36,210 bases of DNA from Gracilaria vermiculophylla (GCA_019155205.2 JAHNZQ020000010.1:542518-578727), one strand, 5' to 3'. Numbered from the stretch's first letter, positions 19,957 to 30,485 are shown. The notes: generated by a model from the sequence alone, not told the origin. Numbers and translations: made by a program.

Positions 19957-20560
19957 TCAGATCGGAGACCGCGATCTAGGTTGTATGCGGAGCACTGCCA
20001 GAGGATGCGTGTTTCTAGCTGTTGGCAGGATTTCTTGTTTCCGCTTCAATGCTGCTGGGACTTCGTGAGAAATAATCGACGGAGAGTGTATGTCTTCTGG
20101 TAATGAGTTGTTTTCGTTTTCCACGGGGTTTTGTGTGGGCCGTTGTTCTTCGGATGTCAGCGCAACTGTCTGTGGCACTCTTTCTATGGAGTACCAAAAT
20201 ACAGTGAAGTGCGGCAAGCCGATGATCATGTCATGTTTAGGTGGTATTTGCATCAGCTCGGCTGTGATGAGGCCAGTTCGGGCTCCATTCTTGCCAGTGA
20301 CCTTTGAAAGACCTTTACATTTTGCCATGTACTACCCTCGACGGTCCAAGATGCACCCGGACGCGTCCTCGACAGGTATTCCGTGCCTCAAAACAAACGC
20401 AGTTGATATGGACGATGCTGTGGCACAAGAGTCTACAACTACCTATCCCTCGACATTATTTAAGAGGATAGGAGTTTGCAGTAGTTCTCTAGCTTCGTGC
20501 AGAGCCATGGAAAGAGCTTTCGGACCTTTGATTTTTCCAGTTTCGTGATCCATAATGTCT
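19957..20560 (-). pseudogene. pol: Gyp-4 aspartic protease and linker
   Basis: Minus strand. The active site appears as VVVDSCATASSIS (about 20435-20473), with DSCAT for DSGAT. The second signature is HDMIIGLPHF (about 20200-20230), as in Ty3 proteases (DMILGLPWF). The 123-codon open stretch 20328-19957 carries the second half and an acidic linker. One stop (TAG, about 20430-20450 region) and one frame change separate the halves. The forward frame over the same bases (20090-20548) I regard as a shadow. Confidence 0.8.
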
Positions 20561-21019
20561 GCATTCAGCTGCAAATTGCAGTAAACTTCAGCCTAACCCA
20601 TCAGGGTGCGTAGTTCCGTATGTGGTAATGTCAGTTGTTCCAGTTCTCTAAGTTTTTCAGCCGGCTTTATGGAGCTTTGTACTCGTAGATTGGCGTCTTG
20701 AGTCTCATCATATGCGTCTTTGGTGCACATGTGCTGGCGTATTTGGACCCTTGCATGTGAACCACATGGCTTCCTTCTTCAGTTGCTACTTTGCCACGTG
20801 GTACATAATTTTTTCCTTCCTTTGAGCGGGCGGTACTCGCTTCCCCAAATTGTCCCTTGTTGAGTTAGTGCTTGAACTATATATCGCGCACCGTTTTTTC
20901 TTATTGCCACTATATTTCTGCGCTTCAATGCTACCATCACGGCCATGCTGCTCTTTCTGCTCTCCAGAAGGCCGTTTAGAGTCAATATTGATGGCGCTTG
21001 AGATCTCAGCAGAGATAGA
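20561..21019 (-). pseudogene. gag: Gyp-4 Gag, C-terminal part
   Basis: Minus strand. Just inside the insertion point the frame reads ISAEISSAINIDSKRP and continues SGEQKEQHGRDGSIEAQKYS into a lysine-rich stretch, as is usual before a nucleocapsid knuckle. A degenerate knuckle may be WFTCKGPNTPAH near 20740-20770, with the first Cys replaced by Trp. The frame joins the other gag half at 33540 when Gyp-3 is removed. Confidence 0.7.
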
Positions 21020-22256
21020 TGTAGTTCAATTGCCCGAAAGCGGGAAAGGCACTCGAAGACGTCCGAATCTTTCTCTGCAGAAGTAGTTCGGCGGCAAGAC
21101 ACTCTCGAAGAAACAACAAGACAATTTCAGCTGCAAGACCGAGGGTGCCATGGCAGCACTAGGCGGGAGAGGTATAAGAAAGATCCTCATCAGGTGGGTA
21201 TCTGAGTGTCTGGTGCCTACGTGAAGGAAATAAATATGAAATATAGAGAAAGAGCGTGTCGCGAGATCCACAAGCTGGAGGATATACAACCAAGGTCGGA
21301 AAAAAAGAGGTAGGCGCTCTCAGAGTACAACGCAGATGAGCAACCGTAGGATACGAGATATCTCTGGTGAGAGGCAAATACAGACGTTTGCGGAAGGTAC
21401 AGAGCCAGAAACGTGGTGACGTTTTACTGAGGGTGGCGTTGGTAACGCAGGCGCCCCTTGAGTACTATTTTGCTAATTAAAAAAAGAGGGAAATGTGGAT
21501 CCGTCAGTCCACCTTTCGAGGAGGTAGAGCACAATGTCCGTTACGAGTTTTTGGTGACTCCGAAGGGGCGACTTCCGAAAGTTGGTCTCTGGTAATCGCT
21601 GTCAGTAGCTGGGGGAATTCTGAGAGGTGATCCGCTAACACCAAACGAAGAGAAAGGTTCACTGGGCATGCAATTCTCCAACAGGCGCTGCTATAAGGCA
21701 ACCTGGGGATTAGCGGCTTATAATCCTAAAGATATTCGTCGAGAGTCTCCAACCGGAAAAATAGATGAAGACTCAAGTGTGCTTGGTTTAATTTTGAAGC
21801 GGTGGAGCTCCACCGGTGGATTAAAAACCGCGCCAAGAGCCCGCCTTGGCAGGCCTCATTATTGTAGTAATTACCTACGCCAATTAACTAAAATAAATCT
21901 AAATTCTACCGTTCTTCAAGGGTACTGTAGCACACGTGGGCTGAATAATGCACCACGTGGCTTACTTAATAAAATGCGAACTCTCCTTAGAAATTTCCCG
22001 TCTTGGAGGCACATGACAATAACACCTTTGAATCCACTGTACTACAGAAATTTCTAAATAAATTAATACCTGGTTTTTGGGCCACCACCCGTGTACTGTC
22101 CCAGACAACGGTCCTCCCGTGAGCTCCACATGCCACATTTGTAGGACTTGTGCAGTTGGAGGCATGTGTGGGACTAGGTCAGGTTAGCCTTTTAACGCAA
22201 GTCTCGAGGTAAAAGACTGTAGACGGGAATACCCCCAAAAATGAGCGTGCACTTCA
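21020..22256 (-). repeat. LTR-B3, 3' LTR of Gyp-3, split by LTR-A2
   Basis: Family-B LTR, minus orientation, beginning TGAAGTGCACGCTC (22256) and ending ATTGAACTACA (21020). Without the nested LTR-A2 and one target copy it is about 679 bp. An internal stretch of about 80 bp present in LTR-B4 is missing after the word CTGAGAGCGC. Immediately upstream on the minus strand lies a purine-rich ATGGTGGGATA that may be the polypurine tract. Confidence 0.83.
21494..22046 (-). repeat. LTR-A2, solo LTR nested in LTR-B3
   Basis: 553 bp, minus orientation, starting TGTAGTACAGTGG (22046) and ending near CGGATCCACA (21494). GAAAT occurs at 21490-21494 and 22047-22051; the last base is shared with the LTR end. 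LTR-B4 has an uninterrupted GGGAAATT at the matching place (about 33322-33330), which confirms the empty site. This copy is more diverged from LTR-A1 and LTR-A3 than they are from each other. Confidence 0.92.
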
Positions 22257-22313
22257 TATCCCACCATAAGCCAAGGGCAGCAACTCAAGGTGGTCATTCC
22301 GCAGGTGAGTGAG

Positions 22314-24100
22314 ATGCATAAGTTTGCGCCCTTTCCCGTTTCTCAAGGAGTCCATAGCAGCGCGCCGGCAGAACATGCAACAAGCGTTCGACCAGCCTCT
22401 ACATCACGGCAACCGTTTCTATCTGCAACGACGTCCCCGGCTACACAGACTCTCGACCTCACTATGAGTGCGCCGACTACATATCATTCGCCTTCGTCGG
22501 AAAACTACGTCCTGGATTCCATCAACAACATGTCCACAGGGATTTGTTCGGTCCCGGCTTCTCCGGTTTCTGACCATGGTGCTCACAGGGCAGTTTCGTC
22601 CACGTCCGAGGGCGCCAACGACTGTCATTGGCCGTCGTATGATTTCCTGGTGAGACTCAGCCCGCTAACTTGACAAGGGGCGATGGGTCTCCTGTTCGCA
22701 CCGTGGTTTCATCACACCACTGTGCGAAGCGGTGTTCTGAATTACCGTTATGTCCACGGAATTGGCGTCCTTCTGGGGGATCTGCACGCAATCGTGGTGA
22801 ATTCCTGGGATTTGATGACAAACATTGCGATACAAAGGCATTAAGTCCGATGAGGTTGGAGAGAATCCGCTGCTGCCCTGTATGCTGCCTTAGTGCGATT
22901 GGTCTACAAACGACAGAGCCATGAATCGTTTGAGGTGATGATCCTGGACGATCTCCAATTCGATGTGGGGTTCTACCGCATGCGTGAAAAGATTGGCTAT
23001 TGTGCCTGCCTTGCAATATTGGAAACCCTGGTGTGGTGGAATTTCCGCATCGTGTGCAGAAGGCCCTCCGTTTGACTCGACCAATCTTTTGAGCGGAGTT
23101 CCGATATTTATCTCGTTCATACCGGTCAAAAGTACTGCAAAACGTCATCCGTGTTGAACGGTAGGCACGCTTCCAAATAGAATAATTCATTCCGTACCAG
23201 TACGTGGAGGTCGAAGGGATTGTTCTGGCACACTGACAAGGTCGTTGTGTCCCCTTAACCTCTTGATTGGCTGACATGGAGGCTTTTAGAGGGTGCTACA
23301 TGGGACCATTTCCGGTGCTGACCTACCTCGGGTCATACCGCGTGACTGACCCACATGAGGGGATGTGGTCGGTGGTGATTACCTAAAAGGCTGTCCACAC
23401 GGTGGCGTATGTTATTGCAGAGGCGTACGATTAGTTCCGACTGTGATACATCAAACCGCGTGTGCGGGCTGCCATTCATCACCTTGACATGCGAATTCCA
23501 CTCGGGGATGTGATCAACTGCGAAGAAGTCGCGGGCCTTCCCGACTTCATCGATTTAGTACATCGGGGCGAAGTATTGCTGGAACAAAGCTGGCTCCACG
23601 ACGACGTTATCGATGGTTTTCGCCCAGGCTTGAGAAGGAACACTGCAAGAGCCGAAGGTATCGTCTACTTTGATCAGTGGGAAGTTCGGGAAATTATCCA
23701 CGAGAAGGCGGGGCAATAACAGATGGCTCCGAGAAGTATTCCGGCTGTACGCACGATAAGGTACGTTGCATCCAATAAGTGGTATCACTGCTACGAGGAG
23801 GATTACCAGACGGCCAATAGAGAGCCGGAAACTTCGATAGGAAGGGACATTGTAGATAGCGATGAAGGAGTGATGGGCGCGACTGACCTGCATGAGCAGG
23901 GGCTCGAGATACCAGTAATGAACTTGCCATCCGCTTCAGCACAGGCCGATGCTGGGGCTGTCCCGGGTGGACTGCTTTGGCTGCTAGCTCCAACTTCTCC
24001 TGGGACTCACAGTTGCTCTTTTTCTGGAAATGAAACCCTTGCGACGGCTACCGATGAGTCGGATGTCAGTTTCCCCTGCGGTGTCATGTTGAGCGTCTAG
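22314..24100 (+). pseudogene. Possible antisense accessory ORF of Gyp-3, decayed
   Basis: Runs opposite to gag-pol in the 3' tract of Gyp-3. From an ATG at 22314 one frame extends to about 23290 with about six stops, then a second frame continues to a TAG at 24098-24100 with only one stop after 23462 (at 23717-23719). The N-terminus is Ser/Thr/Pro-rich. The middle reads MILDDLQFDVGFYRMREKI and CLAILETLVWWNFRIV. The third part reads DVINCEEVAGLPDFIDLV and LLEQSWLHDDVIDGF, and the end is acidic then glycine-rich. I recognise no family. The opposite strand is also open for 206 codons (22657-23277), in an Arg/Ser-rich frame that looks less like a protein, so the coding strand is not certain. Confidence 0.42.
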
Positions 24101-24575
24101 GACACCTCTGGTGATCTGTCTGTGATGCAGGTGCTCTTGCAAACCGCCTTCGCGGTATACCTCCGCCTCATCACGGTTAGGCAAATTAGCCTTTTCCTGG
24201 TCCTTCGCCAAGGGGATCTCTTTCACTAAATCCGTCTCTTGCTGTCATTTCTCCTGCTTTTAGGGTTTATGTCCAGTCCACTACAGGGTTGTTTTACGCG
24301 TAATGGCCCAACACCTAAGCCAGTATGACGTGAAAATGATTACAGCGTTGCTGGAAAAGGACGCAAAGGAAATGGGGAAATCCGTACTTATGGTTACGGT
24401 GATCATCGACCAGCACGCTGGATAAAAAAAGCATTCGTTGTTACTCCAAAAACGTGAAGGGGCAGTGCAGTGGCGATTGCCAGCAATACTGCTCCCACAT
24501 TAAGATGCCAGTGCGGTGGGGAATGTAATATGGTTGGGCATTACACAGCGTCTCTGGAGTCGCTGTAACCGCATT

Positions 24576-24725
24576 GCGGTCATAGCGTACCACGAAAGAA
24601 CGTGGGAGATATTCGATCGGCTCGGCCGTGTCGGACAAAGGGTCGTGCCCGTACCAGCGTACGTGGTCATTTAGCACCCCATCTTCGTCGTACGAATGTC
24701 CAACGATGCGTTAAACAACATATTC
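24576..24725 (-). pseudogene. pol: Gyp-3 chromodomain
   Basis: Minus strand. Reads EYVV, a stop (24711-24713), then RIVGHSYDEDG, HVRWYGHDPLSDTAEPIEYL and PRSFVVRYDR. This is a full chromodomain of about 50 residues: the E(Y/F)VV start strand, RWYG, the acidic loop, EPIE and the C-terminal helix. One nonsense codon is the only break. It probably was the C-terminus of Gyp-3 Pol. It lies about 1.1 kb past the GPF motif of integrase, which is farther than in Gyp-1. Confidence 0.87.
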
Positions 24726-25400
24726 TTGTATGTGAACCTTCAGGCCACATTGAACTATCGTGGTTTCCTCTTGCGCTGAGTTGTCGGCTCTCGTTTCAGA
24801 AATGTTTTCCCATCTTGAGAGGTTGAATATCACATGCCGGTATTCCGGCCTGACAGCGAGCATGGGCAGTTCCCGTTCGCAGGGTGATGCCGGGGCTCGT
24901 GAAGATCTGAAATTCTCGCTTTGGGCGGGCTGCGGTACACGCATGAGCGCCTCGGTTCCGCGAGGTCGCAACTCCTCTAACGGGTACATGTAGTTTGGTG
25001 GGCGATCGATATCTCTCGTTGCAGCCGTGTCGCTTGTCAAGATGCGGGTAGTTTCCGAAAAGCTTCCCCCTTTTAGGGTCACATCTCCATTTTACACGTG
25101 CGATTCCTTTCCAAAAGCCGGCGATTGGTGGTGCGCCACTTGCCATTGGCCAGCCACGCGATCTCCCTCCATCTGGTGTCGCGATTGCTCTTGTTTGCTC
25201 CTCCCGTTGGGGATGCTAGTCAATGGCGTCCAACTTGGTCGGTGATTCTGGTTCGGTCGAGTAGAGCTGCTGGTGTGGCCCGGTTCTCCAAAGAGTTTGT
25301 CGCAGTGATCGTGGTGCGCTTCCCTGCCGCTTTGTTTGTTTTCATCTGGGACGGTGTTTTACCTGAGGCTTTTTATTTTGTGGATTGCGACGCAGGGTCA
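24726..25400 (-). pseudogene. Gyp-3 spacer between integrase and chromodomain
   Basis: Minus-strand frames are open in pieces (25082-24711 for 123 codons, entering the chromodomain; 25146-24796 for 116 codons), and they are rich in Arg, Pro and Ser. The frame that leads into the chromodomain contains YPLEELRPRGTEALMRV and ILTSDTAATRDIDRPP. I see no known fold. It most likely encodes a disordered linker of Pol. Confidence 0.45.
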
Positions 25401-26380
25401 CTTATGCGTGGGTAATGGCGTGGTCTCCGTTGCGACCACGAGCAGACAACCTCCTTAGGAGGAGCAGAAGAGAGGTACTTCCCCCCTTAGATGTAGCAGG
25501 AGGATACACCGACAGAACCGCTTGGCGGGTAAATATTCCATTGTGAACTAGACTTGTCGTGGGTTGGCCATGTGGGTCAGTTCCGTCCGACGAATTCGAC
25601 TTGTGTCCTGACAAGTACGGGATATCTGAGAGATCCCAAGAGGGACTAGGCAAGACTGCAGGTCGTCCGAGTGCCGGTATACCGGTTGTTAATTGCAGAC
25701 TCGAGGCTTTTGTGTCCCGCAGTACTAGGCGGTGAAGGATTACCTCCGAAGAGGGCGGAAGAACCGTGGTAGCTTCATCACGGTATAGACGTTCTTGGTT
25801 GTCATTCATGGCGACCATGATAGTCTTAGTTGCTACCGATATGCAGTTAAACGGTCCGTCCGCCAAAAGCGAGAGTTTGTGGCGCGTTTTCCCTTCGGGA
25901 TTAAAGAATAACTTCCGGCCGAACACGAAGGCGTCGGCGTTAATGGGTCCAGCACATTCCCGCCGCACGCAAGCATCGTGGTCTCACTAGAAAGCGGCTT
26001 GGGCGCGTGCAATTGACTCCTGTGTGGTGGAGATGAGTTTCCTCAACCAGCACTTACACCGTTTGTGGTAGTCACACACTGACGGGAAAGTGCTAAGGGT
26101 AGTTTGGCTTACCAAAGCCACCGGGGGTGAAGCCCGAGACAGTACCAACTGAAATGGTGACATCACGTTAGTCCGGTGAACTTTTGTGTTGTACTCAAAC
26201 GTCAGCCCGTCTGTGTACAGGTCCTGAGTCTATGGGTTATCAACAACATACGTTCGCAGAGAAGCGAGAAGAGTACAACAAGACCGCTCAGCATGCCTAA
26301 TACACTTAAGATGGTATGTCTTGGTGAACTGGGTTTTTACGTCCAGGATACGAAGGATATCCTGGAAGAAATTGGACATG
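25401..26380 (-). pseudogene. pol: Gyp-3 integrase, end of core and GPY/F-like module
   Basis: Minus strand. After the second Asp the core continues FMSNFFQDILRILDVKTQF, IRHAERSCYTLLASLRTYVV (Glu in the NGQ.ER.N position) and TDGLTFEYNTKVHRTNVMSP, typical of the last helices of Ty3 integrase. The 188-codon frame 25968-25402 starts with the C-terminal domain: FVFGRKLFFNPEGKTRHKL and GPFNCISV, the GPF of the GPY/F module. Two stops lie between core and module near 25980. Confidence 0.87.
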
Positions 26381-26950
26381 AATTGTTATTCATTGTCGGA
26401 TAGTAACTTCACTGAAGGGCCATACATGAATATTCGATTCGAGAAGAACGCATCGGCAACCACAAAGGGAGTAATCCTCCGTAGAGGAACAGTTCGAACC
26501 TGTTTGGATCGTCGATCTGTAATAACGAGAAAGAACTTGTTGTCTCTTTGGATCGTGAGGAGTAGACCGAAAATGTCGATCTCAACAAACTCAAGCGTTC
26601 CTCTGGCAGGGAAAAGCGAGAGTTGTGTTTTGTGTTTGCGGAGCGTCATCCTCTTTTATGCGCACTCTGTGCAGAAATACACAGTTGCGTAACAGTCTTC
26701 TTCATGGCGGGCCAGAAAACATACACCCTGAGGGTCAGGTAGAGCTTCCTTTTGTGGGCGTGGCCGCTGATCTTCGCGTAATGCAAAAGTTACAACACCC
26801 ACGTTTGTAGGGAGTGAAGAACCAAGATCTGGGGGGTGGCTACTACCGTGCGAACAAGATACTCGACGTCATAAGCCCTGAAAGGGAGAAGTTCACCACC
26901 TTTGAGTCGGGCTCGTATCTCCGTGCAGAACTGATCGGGAAATTGTTCTC
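26381..26950 (-). pseudogene. pol: Gyp-3 integrase, N-terminal and first core part
   Basis: Minus strand. A degraded zinc-binding region lies upstream (26,650-26,800, with FCTECA preserved in one frame). The core reads GTLEFVEIDIFGLLLTIQRD with catalytic D at about 26577, FFLVITDRRSKQVRTVPL, and KLLSDNE with the second D at about 26397. A stop follows directly after SDNE at 26386-26388. The pattern is the canonical D..., DN..QF core of Ty3/gypsy integrase. Confidence 0.9.
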
Positions 26951-27460
26951 GGATCATTTCCTCCAGTTGTATCTGCAGAAAACATTCCGGTACGGGTTTC
27001 TCATCGTTCCTCTCGTCTTTGGCGAGCATGCTATCAATATCAACCCAGATGTTCCATTCAACTGGCTATTCCGGCTTTCCGGGTCCATCCCTTCCGGATC
27101 GGGTGACTCTGCCGTGAAACATTGGATTTTGTTGTCCTCCGAGGGGAGTGATTCCCGAGTAATTGGCAGGCGCGACAGGGCTTCGGTCTGGGTGTTCTGT
27201 ACACCCTTTTTGTATACGATTTGGAAGTCATATTCCGCCACGCAGAGTCTGCATCAAATGAGGCGTTCTGATGGATCCGAAATTTTCATAAAATCCCTCA
27301 GTGAAGAGTGATCCGTGTAAACGGTAAACGTCACCCCTATAAGATATGGCCAAAGAGTGAACATTGCCCACACGACTGCAAGGCACTCCTTTTCCAAGAC
27401 GGAGTAGTTCCGCTCGTGCTAGCTGAGAGGGCGTGACCAATAGCCAGTTGGGTGTCGTTT
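26951..27460 (-). pseudogene. pol: Gyp-3 RNase H domain
   Basis: Minus strand. Reads TGYWSRPLS, a stop, HERNYSVLEKECLAVVWAM (catalytic Glu), GVTFTVYTDHSSLRDFMKIS (Asp), a stop in the linker, then AEYDFQIVYKKGVQNTQTEA and LSRL. That is the whole RNase H order of a Ty3/gypsy element. Two or more stops and one frame change break it. The final acidic residue of QADALSRL reads TEALSRL here. Confidence 0.9.
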
Positions 27461-28450
27461 CCCCTCGGGGGGGGGGGGGGGTGGTTTGGAATAGCGCAAA
27501 AGTAACTTAGAAATCGTTCGGATCCGTATGAACGGAGTATGGAATATCAAGTCTGGGTATCGATAGGATCGGTGCTGTACTGACCGCCTCTCTAAGGGAG
27601 TTAAAAGCATCCGTTTGAGCTCATGTAGAGGGTTGAACCTTTGTTGGTTGACGTTCGCGCAGCAGTTGTTTAAAGGTGCGACAATATTAATAAAACTCGG
27701 GATAAACAGGCTGTGGACGTTGAAAGGCCCAAGGAAGAAGCGTACTTATGTCTACATTCTGGGTTTCTTTGCCCTAAACAGGGATTACACACGCGTTTTT
27801 CCGATCGATAACCGCCAAAAACGGATCATGTGCCCAAATTACTTCACTTTATCTGTGAAAAGCTCGCCTTTCCTAAGCTTGAGGGTCACTCCTGCATCCC
27901 GTTAAATGGTCATGACCTCCCTCAAATGAGTGAGAGGGTCATCCAAATTATTTGAGATGATGAAAGTGTCATTCAGATAGACGAGACATGTCCGCCACTT
28001 AAAGCGGTTTCAGAAGATATTGATGGCTGGCTAGAAGGTAGTGGGGGCATGTTTTAGCCCGAAAGCCATCCGCTTGAAGCGGAAGGAGCCAGAGTGGCAA
28101 ACGAACACGGTCTTCTTCCGGAACGGAGACTTTGCAGTGGACACAATTCGCATCTTACGCGTTAAACACGGTGGTCTTCCAAAGGGTGTCAACACACGCA
28201 TCCATTCAAGGAATGGGGTATGCATCGCCTACCGTCATGGCCTGGAGCCGGCAATAGTCGACACAGAAACACCCCGTTCCACCGGACTTCATTCCGAATA
28301 CCACTGGAATAACCCAGACGAATGAGCAGGCTCGATGACACCCGCGCGGGGCAACTTGTATTCTTCGAACTGTTCCTCCACCAGGGCCTTTGGTACGGCC
28401 CTACAAGGGAGCTGTGCCACCAATCTTGCGTCCGCCGCCAGATCAATACG
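27461..28450 (-). pseudogene. pol: Gyp-3 reverse transcriptase domain
   Basis: Minus strand. Frames are shuffled, but the order is clear: fingers with RAGVIEPAHSSG-like sequence near 28340, VFVCHSGSFRFKRMAFGLKH and APTTF (28110-28031), FKWRTCLVYLNDTFIIS (catalytic box 27962-27985), NNLDDPLTHLREV, RDAGVTLKLRK, and FNSLREAVSTAPILSIPRLD near 27570. The catalytic YLDD reads YLND (27968-27973). At 27467-27481 a run of 15 G encodes a proline stretch at the RT/RNase H boundary. Confidence 0.9.
27467..27481. repeat. Homopolymer run of 15 G
   Basis: The longest G run in the window. It lies at the RT/RNase H boundary of Gyp-3, where intact relatives have only a short Pro or Gly-coding segment. It is either a real microsatellite expansion in a dead gene or a sequencing or assembly error. 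Confidence 0.9.
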
Positions 28451-29810
28451 GTGCTTTATTGCAGTATTCCTCTCAATGGAGCCGTCTCATATCGTTATGA
28501 ACTCCCGCAGCATATTGCGGAGGCGCTCGCGGTGTGACTCTAGAATTTGTCCAAGGCCGAGATCGTCGAGTGCCTTCTGAGGGTGAACTACGTCGAAACT
28601 TGTCGGCGTGCGTCTTTCTCTCTCACTGGGCTCTCCCTTGCCCATCTCAGGTGAGGTTTTCTATTCGACGGAATGAGATTAAATCTCCTCTTCCGGATAC
28701 TGTGCTCCCATTTGTTTTTAGGCACTTTCATCGGTGACAATTCTAAGGACCTTGGCCGTGGTCATCTTGGTTGGGAGAATTGCCAGTGGGTGTGAAGTAA
28801 ACGAGCCAATGAATTGGTTCTTCGCCAAGCACTGAAGAGTGATACCAAGGTTGAAAATCAGAGTGCAAGAAGAAGTATCCGGCGTTACCGGCACAATCCG
28901 GTTTGCACCGGCTAATTGGTTTTTCTCATACAAAGAAGGAAGGGGCTAAAAAACCCATACACCGTGTTGACCGGAGTTCATATCCACCATAAGTTGGGTT
29001 CCTGCCGAGATCCGGATCGAAGGAGCTACTCGGAGCTTTATTAATTCCCATGAAGCGAGGGTGGGGGATCCAGTGCGGTAAGGAGCGGTAACCGGTTCCG
29101 GAAGGTATTCGTCAAGGGACGACGAGCGATCGGAACGGAGGACCCATCTTCTTATTCTCCACGTCTTTGGCGAGGCCGAATGGAATCGATGAGGCGCTCG
29201 CAGTAGTAACATATCATGATCACTGGATCTGCCAAGGACCGGAAAACAAAAACATTGAGCTTCACCACCAAGCTTCCCAGGCGTAGTACTAAGTCGATTA
29301 TTCTCACCTTTTCATTGGGTTATTGTTTGCATCTTTGATTTTAAGCCGTTCCATAACGGACTCGAGACCACAATCGCGTGTGAAATACAGATTAATCAAC
29401 AAAGATGGGGCCTATATCAGTGTCCAGCACCGGAAGTTACCGTACCATAGACGGGGGGCTAAGGCCAAGGTCGGCGTAGACCTTAAATTTACACCTGGCT
29501 ATCACTAGGACTCTGTCTGGGTACCAGTGATTTTCCACCCGTTTCCACGGTCAAAAAAGAACAGAAAAGTTTTTCAAGTCCGCGTTTGCGTCGTTCTTTT
29601 TTTTCAGGATATTCACCAGAGAGCGAGGCTTCCGCGCCTCGGGCGTCACACACCGCGACCTTGTGGACGCCTCTCCAAAATGGGAGACTCCCGCGGTTAG
29701 TTTTCCTGGTTCAAGACGTCCTGAGCGGGTCGCTACGTCTCCTCTGTAACGAGGGCTTTACCAATATGGCCATGGTATCCCGCCGAAGCGGAGTTTGTTT
29801 CGGCTCCTTT
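28451..29810 (-). pseudogene. pol: Gyp-3 protease and protease-RT linker region
   Basis: Minus strand. The 71-codon frame 28933-28718 reads GANRIVPVTPDTSS, FNLGITLQCLAKNQFIGSF and SHPLAILPTKMTTAKVLRIV. This resembles the beta-rich linker after the protease in several Ty3/gypsy elements (a barrel ending in N.G.....L.KGQ.IG.). The segment before it (ISAGTQLMVDMNSGQHGVWV, about 29000) fits the same fold. A clear protease active site was not found in the more damaged part at 29100-29800. Confidence 0.55.
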
Positions 29811-30485
29811 CTATGATGGCCGTACCGGTCTCGCAGGGTCCTGCCGCATTAGAGCATTTGGCGAGACTGCTATTCCGTCCGTCTTGGCACGGAGAAAAGA
29901 AGAAACGGGGACCGAGGCCTTTATTTTCGGATAGAGAGCCTCGTAGTTGGCTGCAATAGAAGGCGGCTCTCGGATCGAAAGGAGAGTCTGCGGGAGAGTG
30001 TGACCATAGGCATGGTACAGATGGCAGATCAACCCTGCCGTGCGACGCGGGGTGATATCCCGAGCATCCGGGACACGCCTCGGCGTGCCAGAGTTCGACC
30101 AGTCTGGAAGATGGTTACGGACATAACCGTTTTGAAATGGAATAAGAGGGGCCGAAACCCGACCATGGCCAGCGTGCATTGCTGTATTATCTCGCGCAGT
30201 CTCGTACGCTACCTTCTTCGTAGACGGGAGCTCTGAAGTAAGGACCGATAGAGCATCGCCTCGGAAAAAGTTAAATGTATAATACTTTGCTTGAGGCTGC
30301 TTCTTATTAAGGAGAAAAAGGGATGGAGACTTGTTCTTTATGACCAGAGCCTTGGCGGATTTTGGCCTCTGATGAGGGTCGCGAGCACGAAGCGCATCAA
30401 TTTTGGCTCGTGCATAGTGCACTAACTCCAGATAAATTAGCTTCGGCTTATCTTCCCGATATCGTGCGATCAAATGTAGTGCCAC
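29811..30485 (-). pseudogene. gag: Gyp-3 Gag C-terminus with degenerate zinc knuckle
   Basis: The longest uninterrupted pol- or gag-strand frame of Gyp-3, 224 codons on the minus strand. It contains a basic segment (RAKIDALRARDPHQRPKSAK) and then a nucleocapsid-like CHLYHAYGHTLPQT. In a normal C-x2-C-x4-H-x4-C knuckle the second Cys is Tyr here and the last is Thr. SIREPPSIAANYEALYPKIK follows, as a spacer toward protease. The proposed start is arbitrary, since the upstream gag frame is broken. Confidence 0.62.

Noticed and set aside
20090..20548. 152-codon forward frame as a gene
   Set aside because: The opposite strand carries clear protease motifs (VDSCAT, DMIIGLP) over the same bases, so the forward frame is a shadow.
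22657..23277. 206-codon minus-strand frame as a third gene of Gyp-3
   Set aside because: It is Arg/Ser-rich without recognisable motifs and overlaps plus-strand peptides that look more protein-like. It is not excluded, and is mentioned under the antisense ORF.
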